Positions 1-8,203 of a DNA stretch of 64,000 bases are shown one piece after another. Position 1 is the first letter of the stretch. Each line of letters starts with the position of its first letter. Both the position numbers and the translations under genes were made by a program. Location of the stretch: contig NC_006396.1 of NCBI RefSeq assembly GCF_000011085.1, forward strand, positions 558,001 through 622,000. Direction: 5' to 3'. The notes below the pieces were generated by a model. That model did not search any database and was not told the origin of the DNA. It saw only the letters and a program-made list of their open reading frames with translations. This stretch comes from Haloarcula marismortui ATCC 43049. Lineage in GTDB: Archaea > Halobacteriota > Halobacteria > Halobacteriales > Haloarculaceae.

Positions 1-725
1 CCCGAGATGACGAACGCGGCCCAGACGTAGCGGCGGACCGGCAGGCCGATGAACCGCGCCCGGGTCCGTTCCTGCCCGATGGCGTCGAGGGCGTTTCGGA
101 ACGGCGACTGCGTGATGCGGTACATCACGAACAGGCCGATGAGGATGACGACCACTGTCAGGTAGTACGTCAGAATCTGGTACACGTCGGGGCTGAACGC
201 GGTCCCGAACAGGAGCGGCTGGTTCGCCGGCCCCGGCCGGACCGGGAGCCCGTCGCTCCCGCCGAGTGCGCTCTGGCCCAGCGCGATGGCGTACAGGAGT
301 TGGCCGAAGGCCAGCGTCAGGAGCGCGAAGTACAGCCCCGTATGTCGCAGCGACAGCACTCCGATGATGGCCGCCATCACCGTCGCGGCGGCGATGGCTC
401 CGAGCAACAGCAAGCCGACGCTCTGGACGCCGGCATAGCGTGCGAGGACCGCGGTCGCGTACGCGCCGGTGCCGAAGAAGGCCGCGTGGCCGAACGAGGT
501 TAGCTTCGTGTGCCGAAGCAAGAGATTCAGCCCGACCGCCGCGAAGCCGAACAGCAGGCCCTGGTGGATGACGCTGAGCTGGAGGCTGTCGGAGAGGCTT
601 GCGATATCTGGAATGACGAACAGGAACACGACTCCAAGGACGAGGAAGACCGCTTCTCGGCGGGTCACCTCGACCCCGAGGACGCGATACGCCGGCGTCC
701 CGTCGCGGTCGACGCGCTCCGGCAT
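1..725 (-). CDS. livM: Branched-chain amino-acid type ABC permease LivM (partial, C-terminus cut off)
   Basis: This is the second membrane subunit of an ABC importer of the LivHM family, which moves branched-chain amino acids, amides or related small acids into the cell. The visible part holds the N-terminus and about 240 residues, with several hydrophobic segments and the family stretch around LNLLLRHTKLTSFGHAAFFG, a usual LivM signature. The start is an ATG at 725 whose bases overlap the TGA stop of livH (ATGA), so the two are translationally coupled. The reading frame runs off the left edge, so the rest of the gene and probably the two ATPase genes lie outside. The call rests on the permease pattern and the livJ-livH order; the substrate is not readable from sequence. 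Confidence 0.9.
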   Translation of the reverse strand, partial: MPERVDRDGTPAYRVLGVEVTRREAVFLVLGVVFLFVIPDIASLSDSLQLSVIHQGLLFGFAAVGLNLLLRHTKLTSFGHAAFFGTGAYATAVLARYAGVQSVGLLLLGAIAAATVMAAIIGVLSLRHTGLYFALLTLAFGQLLYAIALGQSALGGSDGLPVRPGPANQPLLFGTAFSPDVYQILTYYLTVVVILIGLFVMYRITQSPFRNALDAIGQERTRARFIGLPVRRYVWAAFVIS

Positions 726-1669
726 CACGCCGTCTCACCCCACGTCCCGAACAGCCCTTCGGGTTTGACCAGCAGGATGAGTGCCATGATGGCGAACGGG
801 GCCGCAATCTCGCCCGGCGGGTACAGCGTAATCATCCAGCTTCGGATGACGCCGACCAGAAGTGCGCCGACGAACGCCCCGCGAAGGCTGCCGAGGCCGC
901 CGATGACGATGACGACAAAGGACAACACCAGCGGATTGGTGCCCATCTCCAGCGTCGCCGATGTCGGCGGGACGGCCATCGCGCCGGCAAAGCCGGCGAG
1001 GAACGCCCCCAACGCGAACACGAGCGTGAACACGCGGTCGGTGCTGACGCCAATCGCGGTCGCCATCTCACGGTCGATAGCCGTCGCTCTGATGATGCGC
1101 CCGGTCTTCGTGCGCTCGAAGAACCAGAACAGGCCCGCGACGACGGCCGAGCCGACGAGGATGACGAACACGTTGTAAGTCGGGTAGTTCAGTCCGACGA
1201 GTTCGCTCGTCGGAATCGCGTTGATGGCGCTGTAGACGGCGTCAGTCCGGATCGAACTGTCCCCCCAGATGAACTTCTTCACGTCGAGGAGGATGAGCAA
1301 GAGGGCGAAGGTCAGCACCAGCTGGTACACCTGGTCGCGGTCGTAAATCTGGCGCAGGAACACCGCTTCGAAGAGGGTTCCCACGGGAAGGAGGATGGCT
1401 GCCGTCACCAGCACGGCCGCGAGAACCGCGAGTATGAACACGGCGGTGCCGACGACGCCGCCCCCCGGCGGGCCGATGATGCCGATAATAAACCCGAACA
1501 CGCCGATGGCGGTGTACGCGCCCAGCGAGAACAGTTCCCCGTGGGCGAGGTTCAGGACATCCAGAATCCCCAGGATGACGGTGAGTCCTGAGGCGATCAT
1601 GAACAGGATAAACCCGAACTGAATGCCGTTGAGCGTCTGGACGAGCGCGGCTGTGGGTGTTACGGCCAT
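725..1669 (-). CDS. livH: Branched-chain amino-acid type ABC permease LivH
   Basis: A 314-residue polytopic membrane protein with about eight hydrophobic segments, matching LivH, the first permease subunit of the HAAT importers. Family marks include LTVILGILDVLNLAHGELFS near residue 30 and the EAA-like cytoplasmic loop around RATAIDREMATAIGVSTDRV near residue 195, which contacts the ATPase. It lies 9 bases downstream of the binding-protein gene on the same strand and overlaps livM by ATGA, so binding protein, LivH and LivM form one operon. The length is normal for the family. Substrate specificity is set mainly by the binding protein and cannot be called from this subunit. Confidence 0.92.
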   Translation of the reverse strand: MAVTPTAALVQTLNGIQFGFILFMIASGLTVILGILDVLNLAHGELFSLGAYTAIGVFGFIIGIIGPPGGGVVGTAVFILAVLAAVLVTAAILLPVGTLFEAVFLRQIYDRDQVYQLVLTFALLLILLDVKKFIWGDSSIRTDAVYSAINAIPTSELVGLNYPTYNVFVILVGSAVVAGLFWFFERTKTGRIIRATAIDREMATAIGVSTDRVFTLVFALGAFLAGFAGAMAVPPTSATLEMGTNPLVLSFVVIVIGGLGSLRGAFVGALLVGVIRSWMITLYPPGEIAAPFAIMALILLVKPEGLFGTWGETA

Positions 1670-1678
1670 GGCTCGGTA

Positions 1679-3028
1679 TCAGGCGCTCCAGCTATCCAGC
1701 CAGTCGCTCCCGGTGACACCGGGTGGCGGCGCTGTCTCGGTGGCTGCGTATGTGTTCACGTCTTCAAGCCTGGCCGCCCCGAGGTCGTCATCATACACCA
1801 TCTGGCCGGCGAAGGAGTTCGACGCGCCCTGATGGTCCTCGGCGATGTTGTGGTAGCCGGCCGGCGTGAAGAAGCCGTGGCCCTCCAGCACCTGCGCGAT
1901 CTGCTCCTGAGTCGGATAGGTGCCCAGCAGGTCGATGGCCTTCTCGACGGCCGTTGCCCAGGCGGTGACCGCCCCGTACCCGCTCATGTAGTGCGCCGTC
2001 GGGACCGTCACGCCCTCTTGCTGTGTCGCGGCGTCGAACAGCTCCCGGCCGGGTTGCCAGTTGCCCAACGCCGGCTTCCCCCAGTAGTAGTTCCGTGACC
2101 CGGAGTAGATATCCGTCCCAGCCAGCGCGTCGCCCGGCACATCGCCGGCCGCGCTGTACAGCGTCGTGCCGAACACCGTCGTGTTCTCGAACATGTTGTT
2201 GGCGTTCGCCTGTCGGACGAACGTCGTCACGTCGCCGCCCCACAGACTGGAGAAGGTCACGTCCGGCTCCTCGTTGTTGATCGAGGTGATGTGATTCGCC
2301 ATGTCGCTGGCCCCGAGTTCCGGGAACCCCTCGTAGACGATTTCGGCGTCAGTGAGTCTCTGGATGGCCTGCGTGAACACTCGCATCTCGTCCTCGCCGA
2401 AGGAGTAGCCGGGGTTGACCCCGGCGACAGTCGAGATGTTGTCAGCGCCGATGCGTTCAACAGCTTCCCGGGCCATCGTCACCACCTCCATGATGTCGTA
2501 GTTCTGGAAGCGGAAGGAGTAGGTCGGGTCGGGGACGGTCTCCTCGTAGAGCGTCGTTACCGTCCCGTCAGTGCTGACGTTGATGATTCCGTTCTTCTCG
2601 ATCTCAGGGGCGATCTGGCTGTGTGTGCCACTGGAAATCGGGCCGAAGGTGACCTCTTTCCCCTCCTCGATGAACTGGTTGTAGCTGTCGAGCGGGTTCG
2701 ACCCCTCGTTGACGACGTCCAGTTCGATTTCGCGTTGTCCACCGATGCCGCCGGCTTCGTTGATGCGCTGGACGGCGAGTTCGGCCCCGCGCTGGGCCTG
2801 AATCCCGAGTACGCCCGGTGCGCCACGTGTGAACGTCAACAACCCGGCCTGTATCGGTTCGTCGGAAATCTCACCGCCGGACTGCTCGCCCTGATCCGCT
2901 GTTTCACCGTCGCTCAGCAGCGTCGAGCAGCCAGCGAGCGCTGCGGCGACGGCCGAGCCGCCGACGGCGGAGAGCAGTTGTCGCCTGCCGATGCCACCAG
3001 TGTCATGGTCCGTTGTCGTTTGTTGCAT
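1679..3028 (-). CDS. ABC transporter substrate-binding lipoprotein (LivJ type)
   Basis: A 449-residue periplasmic-binding-type protein. I chose the ATG at 3028 because it places a Tat-type signal directly at the N-terminus: a twin arginine at residues 15-16 (GRRQLL), a hydrophobic run, and a lipobox LAGC with Cys34. The mature protein should thus be exported folded and lipid-anchored outside the membrane. The rest fits the receptor family ANF/Peripla_BP_6, with the opening GLLTFTRGAPGVLGIQAQRG and EAGGIGGQ. It heads the livJ-livH-livM operon. The ligand could be branched-chain amino acids, amides or short organic acids; the neighbouring acyl-CoA ligase and dehydrogenase favour an organic acid, but that is inference. 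Confidence 0.9.
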   Translation of the reverse strand: MQQTTTDHDTGGIGRRQLLSAVGGSAVAAALAGCSTLLSDGETADQGEQSGGEISDEPIQAGLLTFTRGAPGVLGIQAQRGAELAVQRINEAGGIGGQREIELDVVNEGSNPLDSYNQFIEEGKEVTFGPISSGTHSQIAPEIEKNGIINVSTDGTVTTLYEETVPDPTYSFRFQNYDIMEVVTMAREAVERIGADNISTVAGVNPGYSFGEDEMRVFTQAIQRLTDAEIVYEGFPELGASDMANHITSINNEEPDVTFSSLWGGDVTTFVRQANANNMFENTTVFGTTLYSAAGDVPGDALAGTDIYSGSRNYYWGKPALGNWQPGRELFDAATQQEGVTVPTAHYMSGYGAVTAWATAVEKAIDLLGTYPTQEQIAQVLEGHGFFTPAGYHNIAEDHQGASNSFAGQMVYDDDLGAARLEDVNTYAATETAPPPGVTGSDWLDSWSA

Positions 3029-3274
3029 AGGTGTGTCCCAATACGCCCCGGACAAGCCCGGGCTGTCTGGTCACGCGGTATGTGCCACGCTCACAGGGAT
3101 GACTGATTCTTCCGACGTAACCCCCGAATAACGGGAGGTTTACACGTAAACCACGTCGCCGGTGAGGCAGCGGAACAGCGTTCTCGCGCCGTGCTGCGAC
3201 AGCACCACAGCAGTCAGTCGGGTATACATGTCAACCCGCCCCTATTCGGAGATGTCTGGAGAACGTGTGACTGA

Positions 3275-4144
3275 ATGGCATCCAGCACTTCTCACGAACG
3301 GCTCGAAGTCGAGCCCATCGACGAGTCTTCGATCCTGTTCGCCGACGACGACCACTACACGAGCGACACCGTCTGTCTGGTGACCGGTGGTGGGTCGGGC
3401 ATCGGCCGGGCGACGGCGCTTGCGATGGCCGCTAACGGGGTGACCGCCGTTGCCACAGACATCGACGCGGACGGCCTCGCAGAGGTCGCGGACACGGCGG
3501 CGGACCTCGACCTTGATGGGGCCGTCGAGACCGTGGCCGGCGATCTTGCGAACGACGCGGACATCGAAGCTATCGTCGAGACCGCGGCTTCTCACGGCAC
3601 CGTGCGCTACCTCGCCAACATCGCCGGTCTCCAGCACATCGACGCCATCGAAGACTTCCCGATGGAGAAGTACGACCAGATGCACGACGTAATGCTTCGC
3701 GCCCCACTCGCGCTGTCGAAGCGCGTCATCCCGCACATCCGCGGCACCGACGACGGCGTGGGTGCCATCGGGAACATGGCGTCGGTCCACGGCCACTACG
3801 TCACCTCCGATAAGGTGGCCTACAACGTCTCGAAGTTCGGTCTTCGGGGGCTGACACAGTCTATCGCCGCCGAGGGCGGTGACGGCCTCCGTGGGTTCTC
3901 CATTAGCACGGGCTACGTCAAGACGCCGCTGGTCGTCGACCAGATTCCCGACACCGCCGAGCAACGGGGCATCAGCGTCGACGAGGTCATTGATGACGTG
4001 ATGCTGGGCCAGGCCCGGATCAAGGAGATGATGGACCCTATCGACGTGGCGAACCTCTTCGTGTTCGGCTTCTCGAGGCACGCCAACCATCTCAACGGCG
4101 GGGACCTGCTGTTCGACGGCGGCATGACAAAAACGTACGAGTGA
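3275..4144 (+). CDS. Short-chain dehydrogenase/reductase, 3-hydroxybutyrate dehydrogenase-like
   Basis: A 289-residue SDR oxidoreductase. It has the cofactor motif TGGGSGIG near residue 38, the NIAG variant of NNAG, a catalytic Ser in NMASVHG, and the YNVSK catalytic Tyr/Lys pair. An Asp-rich turn after the second strand (ATDIDADG) suggests NAD rather than NADP. About 30 residues precede the Rossmann fold, longer than typical. The general look, with an AEGGDGLRGFSIST region, resembles 3-hydroxybutyrate dehydrogenases, but the substrate is not proven. It is divergent from the ABC importer and about 140 bases upstream of an acyl-CoA ligase, so the three may serve one catabolic route. Confidence 0.85.
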   Translation: MASSTSHERLEVEPIDESSILFADDDHYTSDTVCLVTGGGSGIGRATALAMAANGVTAVATDIDADGLAEVADTAADLDLDGAVETVAGDLANDADIEAIVETAASHGTVRYLANIAGLQHIDAIEDFPMEKYDQMHDVMLRAPLALSKRVIPHIRGTDDGVGAIGNMASVHGHYVTSDKVAYNVSKFGLRGLTQSIAAEGGDGLRGFSISTGYVKTPLVVDQIPDTAEQRGISVDEVIDDVMLGQARIKEMMDPIDVANLFVFGFSRHANHLNGGDLLFDGGMTKTYE

Positions 4145-4249
4145 GACGGTGGTGTGCGGATATGCACTGTCTCTCCGACACCCACGAGGTGCCCGGAACC
4201 AAGTTCCCCGGCCGGTCCACGCGTCTGGCGTCCCGGGCGGCGGTACGGG

Positions 4250-4256
4250 TTTATAC
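4250..4256 (+). promoter_or_regulatory. TATA box before the acyl-CoA ligase gene
   Basis: TTTATAC lies about 36 bases before the ATG at 4289 in an otherwise GC-rich intergenic stretch. This position predicts a transcript with a very short leader of roughly ten bases. It also supports 4289 as the start over an in-frame upstream start codon at 4154, which lies before the TATA box. Confidence 0.6.
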
Positions 4257-4288
4257 CAGACAGACAAACACTACGGAATACTGACGCA

Positions 4289-6310
4289 ATGAGCGAACAA
4301 GACCACGTAGACTCTATCGTCCACGAACCGAGCCATTCGTTCGTCGAATCGACGAACGTCTGGGAGTTCATGCAGGAATACGACATCGACAACTACGACG
4401 AACTCATCGAGCGAACGACCACAGACCTGCCCGAGGAACCCGACTCGGGCGTCGAGTGGTTCTGGGACCTGCTCCCGGAGTACCTCGACATCGAATTCTT
4501 CGACGCATACGATCAGGTCCGGGACAACAGTGAGGGGCCGCAGTTCACCGACTGGTACGCCGGTGGGACAATCAACGCTGCCCACAACGTCCTGGACCGC
4601 CACGCAGCACGGGACAGTCCGACCCGAAACACAGTCGCGCTCATCTGGGAGGGCGAGCCCGGCGACGTGCGGGAGATTACGTACCACGAACTGAATCGAC
4701 AGGCCAGCAAGGTAGCGAACTATCTGGAATCCGTCGGCGTCGGCACCGGCGACACCGTCGGCCTGTACATGCCGATGGTCCCCGAAGTCGCGTCGATACT
4801 GTACGGCTGTCTCAAGGTCGGCGCGATCGCCGTGCCGATCTTCTCCGGGTTCGGCGTTGACGCGACGGCGACCCGCATCGCCGATGCCGAGTGCTCCGTC
4901 CTGTTCACTGGTGACGGCTTCTATCGACGGGGCTCCGGTGTCCACCTCAAGGAAAGCGCCGACGAGGCCATCAAGCAGGCCGGCGAGGAACTCGGGACGA
5001 CACCGGTCGAACACACTGTCGTCTATGACCGCCTCGGTATCGCGGACGACCCCGACGAGACCATCCGCTGGACCCGCCGCGACGAGTGGTGGGACGAAGC
5101 GATAGCGACAGCTGACGATGAGTACGCGGCCAAGGAACTCCCGAGCAATCAAGAGTCGATGCTGCTGTACTCCTCAGGGACGACCGGGAAACCGAAGGGC
5201 ATCGTCCACACGCACGCCGGCGCGCTCATGCAGGCAGCCAAAGAGATCTACTTCGGCTTCGACCACAAGCCGTCGGATCGGTTCTTCTGGGTGAGCGACA
5301 TCGGCTGGATGATGGGCCCGTGGACGCTGCTCGGTAACCACGCCTTCGGCGGGACCGTCTTCATGTACGAGGGCGCGCCGGACCACCCGGAGCCGGACCG
5401 CTTCTGGGAGATGATCGACCGGCACGACATCACCACGTTCGGCGTCTCGCCGACCGCAATTCGGGCGCTCCGGAAGAAAGGTGACGAGTGGCTGGAGGGG
5501 CATGACCTCTCCAGTCTACGGCTGCTGGGCTCGACCGGCGAACCCTGGGACCCCGAGAGCTGGCAGTGGTTCTACGAGCACGTCGGGGACGAGGACTGTC
5601 CTATCATTAACATCTCCGGCGGAACCGAGATCATGGGTTGTTTCCTGATGCCGATGCCGACTCAGTCGCTCAAACCCTGCACACTTGGCGGTCCAGGGCT
5701 TGGAATGGACATCGATATCGTCGATTCCGACGGCGAATCAATCGCCGACACACACGAGCGCGGCTATCTGGTCGCCAGGGACTCCTGTCCCTCGATGACC
5801 CGGTCGCTCTGGTCGGGTGACGACCGCTACCTGCACGAGTACTGGTCGACTTGGGACGATGTCTGGGACCACGGCGACTGGGCCCAGAAAGACGAGGACG
5901 GGCTCTGGTTCCTCCATGGCCGGGCCGATGACGTGCTCAACGTCGCCGGGCGGAAGGTCGGGCCGGCGGAGGTCGAGGGCGCAGCAATGGAGCACGACGC
6001 CGTCAATCAGGCCGCCGCTGTCGGTGTGCCGGACGACACCACCGGCACTGCCGTCGTCCTCTACGCCGTGCTGGAACCCGGCTACGAATCCAATGACGAC
6101 CTCCGGGACGATATCCGCGCCGCTGTCGGCGAGGAACTTGGCAAGCCGTTCCGGCCCCGCGAAGTGCTGTTCGTCGATGAGTTCCCCAAGACCCAGAGCG
6201 GCAAGATCATCCGCCGAGCAATTGCTGGCGTCTACCGCGGCGAGGACCTTGGCGATATGTCCAGCATCGAGAACCCCACGGCGCTGGACGAGGTTCGCGA
6301 GGCGTCGTAG
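4289..6310 (+). CDS. Acetyl-CoA synthetase-like acyl-CoA ligase (AMP-forming)
   Basis: A 673-residue member of the acetyl-CoA synthetase branch of the adenylate-forming enzymes, which activates a short-chain carboxylic acid with ATP and CoA. Visible motifs are the phosphate-binding loop YSSGTTGKPKG at about residues 294-304, the adenine-binding SGGTE, the HGRADDVLNVAGRKVGPAEVE hinge region, and PKTQSGKII with the catalytic Lys639. The length is typical for Acs. It follows the SDR gene and abuts the MFS gene convergently with no spacer. Acetate is the family default; propionate or another short acid is equally compatible. Haloarchaea carry several Acs paralogues, so I give no gene symbol. Confidence 0.88.
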   Translation: MSEQDHVDSIVHEPSHSFVESTNVWEFMQEYDIDNYDELIERTTTDLPEEPDSGVEWFWDLLPEYLDIEFFDAYDQVRDNSEGPQFTDWYAGGTINAAHNVLDRHAARDSPTRNTVALIWEGEPGDVREITYHELNRQASKVANYLESVGVGTGDTVGLYMPMVPEVASILYGCLKVGAIAVPIFSGFGVDATATRIADAECSVLFTGDGFYRRGSGVHLKESADEAIKQAGEELGTTPVEHTVVYDRLGIADDPDETIRWTRRDEWWDEAIATADDEYAAKELPSNQESMLLYSSGTTGKPKGIVHTHAGALMQAAKEIYFGFDHKPSDRFFWVSDIGWMMGPWTLLGNHAFGGTVFMYEGAPDHPEPDRFWEMIDRHDITTFGVSPTAIRALRKKGDEWLEGHDLSSLRLLGSTGEPWDPESWQWFYEHVGDEDCPIINISGGTEIMGCFLMPMPTQSLKPCTLGGPGLGMDIDIVDSDGESIADTHERGYLVARDSCPSMTRSLWSGDDRYLHEYWSTWDDVWDHGDWAQKDEDGLWFLHGRADDVLNVAGRKVGPAEVEGAAMEHDAVNQAAAVGVPDDTTGTAVVLYAVLEPGYESNDDLRDDIRAAVGEELGKPFRPREVLFVDEFPKTQSGKIIRRAIAGVYRGEDLGDMSSIENPTALDEVREAS

Positions 6311-7501
6311 TCAGCCGCCGACGGCGTCCTCGGTCGGCTTCTCCAGTCGTAGCAGTCCGGGCAGCGCCAGCACTGCGAGGACGACCTCCGTCCCGCCGGC
6401 GACGAGGAACGCAACGGGGTAGCCGAAGGCTCCGGCGACAGTGCCGCCGACGAGGATGCCGGCGAGGAAGCCGACGCTACCGAAAATGTTGAAGCCGGCC
6501 ATAGCGGTCCCACGCTCCGTCTCGACGGCGAGGTCCGAAACGAGCGCCATCGTCGCAGGGGCCATCAGTGCCCCGATAACGCCGGTTAGTACCATCCCTG
6601 CACCGGCGATGGCCACCGTCGGCGCTTGCCCGACGCCGACAACAGTGAGTCCGTACAGCACCGACCCGACAACGATAGGAGCGGTTCGACCGATGCGGTC
6701 AGAGAGCACGCCGAAGGGATACTGCAGCAGGGCAAACGGAGCAAAAAACAGCGCCAGCATGACTCCGGTTTCGCCGGGGCCCAGTTCGAACGTCTCCCTG
6801 AAATACAGCGTGCCGACAAGCGCGAAAAAGCCCGCAGTGAGCCGGTCGATAAACCCGAAAGCGTACGGCACGCCGAGCGTCGGTCGCTGTTTGAGCCCGG
6901 ACACGGTCGCGGCCAGGCCTGACCGCCCGTCCGACGGTGCGCGGTCGGTCACGAGCAGCGCGGCCACTGCGACGACAAGCGACAATGTACTCGCCACATA
7001 CAGCGGGAGCGTCGTCTGGATTTCGTAGAGTTGGCCGCCGAGTGGCGCTCCAAGCGCCGTCCCACTGCCGATAGCGATGCCTGCCGCACCCATGTTCTTG
7101 CCGTGGCCGCCGCCGAGGTCCATCAGCATCGTCATTGCCAGCGAGAACGCGGCGATAGTGGCCCCACCCTGAAGAACTCGCAAGGCCAGCACGCCAACAA
7201 AGGAGAGCGAAACCGCTCCAGGGAGCCACGCGATGAGGGCGTACAGCACTGCACCTGCGCCTGCCCCGCCGGCAATGTACGGTGTACGCCGCCCGGTGGC
7301 GTCGCTGAGTACGCCCCACACACCAGCAAAGACGACGAACGCCCCGAACTCAGCGGCGAGAAACCACATACTCGCGTTCAGGTCTGTCGTCGCACCAAGC
7401 GACTGGACAAGCCTGTCGACTCCCGGATACAGCAAGACCTGCGCCAGTAACACGGCGAAGATAACACCCGCGAGAACGCCCCGGTCTGTGCGGTCCGTCA
7501 C
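6311..7501 (-). CDS. Major facilitator superfamily transporter
   Basis: A 396-residue protein with about twelve hydrophobic segments, starting MTDRTDRGVLAGVIFAVLL. Two copies of the MFS loop motif are visible: GVLSDATGRRTPYIAG in the first half and GVLSDRIGRTAPIVVG in the second, which is the usual pattern of a drug- or metabolite-proton antiporter. I chose the GTG at 7501 because a TATA-like CTATTTTTC (7524-7532 on this strand) lies about 27 bases upstream, as expected for a leaderless message; a TTG two codons earlier is possible. The gene ends tail-to-tail with the acyl-CoA ligase. Its substrate is unknown. Confidence 0.88.
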   Translation of the reverse strand: MTDRTDRGVLAGVIFAVLLAQVLLYPGVDRLVQSLGATTDLNASMWFLAAEFGAFVVFAGVWGVLSDATGRRTPYIAGGAGAGAVLYALIAWLPGAVSLSFVGVLALRVLQGGATIAAFSLAMTMLMDLGGGHGKNMGAAGIAIGSGTALGAPLGGQLYEIQTTLPLYVASTLSLVVAVAALLVTDRAPSDGRSGLAATVSGLKQRPTLGVPYAFGFIDRLTAGFFALVGTLYFRETFELGPGETGVMLALFFAPFALLQYPFGVLSDRIGRTAPIVVGSVLYGLTVVGVGQAPTVAIAGAGMVLTGVIGALMAPATMALVSDLAVETERGTAMAGFNIFGSVGFLAGILVGGTVAGAFGYPVAFLVAGGTEVVLAVLALPGLLRLEKPTEDAVGG

Positions 7502-7621
7502 AGGCAATGCTACAGCGAGCCGAGAAAAATAGATGTCGGACCAAAATACGGCACGCTACTCGTAGAACACGCCAACTACCGACGACAGAACAGCGCGTCC
7601 GCTAACTCAGCCCAATCCGCG

Positions 7622-7735
7622 TTACTCAGCACTGTGTGGTGGAACGAAACCGCAGTTCGAACAGCCGTTGTGCTTCGTCGTCTGGTAGCTCAATTCTGCC
7701 CCGCAGTTCGGACAGTTGTACTGGTCTGAACTCAT
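7622..7735 (-). CDS. Mini zinc-ribbon protein, 37 residues
   Basis: A short reading frame begins at ATG 7735 and ends with TAA at 7622-7624. It encodes 37 residues with two CxxC knuckles, CPNC at residues 8-11 and CSNC at residues 25-28, each followed by Gly. The spacing fits one bound zinc ion. A purine-rich GGTGA sits immediately before the start codon. Such very small CPxCG-type zinc finger proteins are common in haloarchaea, and many have no known function. It is isolated between the MFS gene and a long non-coding stretch. Confidence rests on the tidy paired-cysteine pattern in so short a frame. Confidence 0.7.
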   Translation of the reverse strand: MSSDQYNCPNCGAELSYQTTKHNGCSNCGFVPPHSAE

Positions 7736-8203
7736 TCACCTACTGGTAGTGTTCGACATTACCTAAACATTTTCTCGACAATTGTCTATAGCACTTTTTG
7801 GACCGATTTATACGGAGTACCGAGGCTTAGACTGCGTTCTACCAGTTTGTGGGACGGATAATTACATCGTTCAGTACGGATGAACAAGGGTCCCTAACTG
7901 GTGGCGGTCGACGCCTGTAGCCGTTGCTGCGTCCGTACCGACAGGCGTGGCCACTTTGTGCGTTCAAGCGCACTGGCCCTGAGATTGCTGGCGGCGCAGG
8001 CTCCATCGACTCCTGTCGAAGTGTTAGATCGATAATACGGAACATCGTTAGACGGTTCTGAGTTCCGGGGGACAGCTACTGAAGACCGCTCGTCCCGGTC
8101 GACAGGCAGATTCGGCAGCGTGCTTACTGTCTGTCGTGGCGAACGTTGCTACTGGGTCAATAAGAAAAACACCGACACGGAACCGGCGTCGTTCCGCGTC
8201 CGC
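7736..8203. other. 468-base stretch without a confident gene
   Basis: No reading frame here looks like a haloarchaeal protein. A good TATA-like TTTATAC lies at about 7807-7813 on the plus strand, so a transcript could start near 7835. Downstream, near 7910-7960, a stem is possible between GACGCCTGT and ACAGGCGTG. I found none of the conserved blocks of SRP RNA or RNase P RNA. It could hold an unrecognised small RNA, gene debris, or only the 3' region of the neighbouring gene on the minus strand. Confidence 0.35.

Noticed and set aside
7839..8045. A 68-residue minus-strand frame MFRIIDLTLRQESME
   Set aside because: No promoter or ribosome site, composition unlike haloarchaeal proteins, and no recognisable family. 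Left as gene-free DNA.
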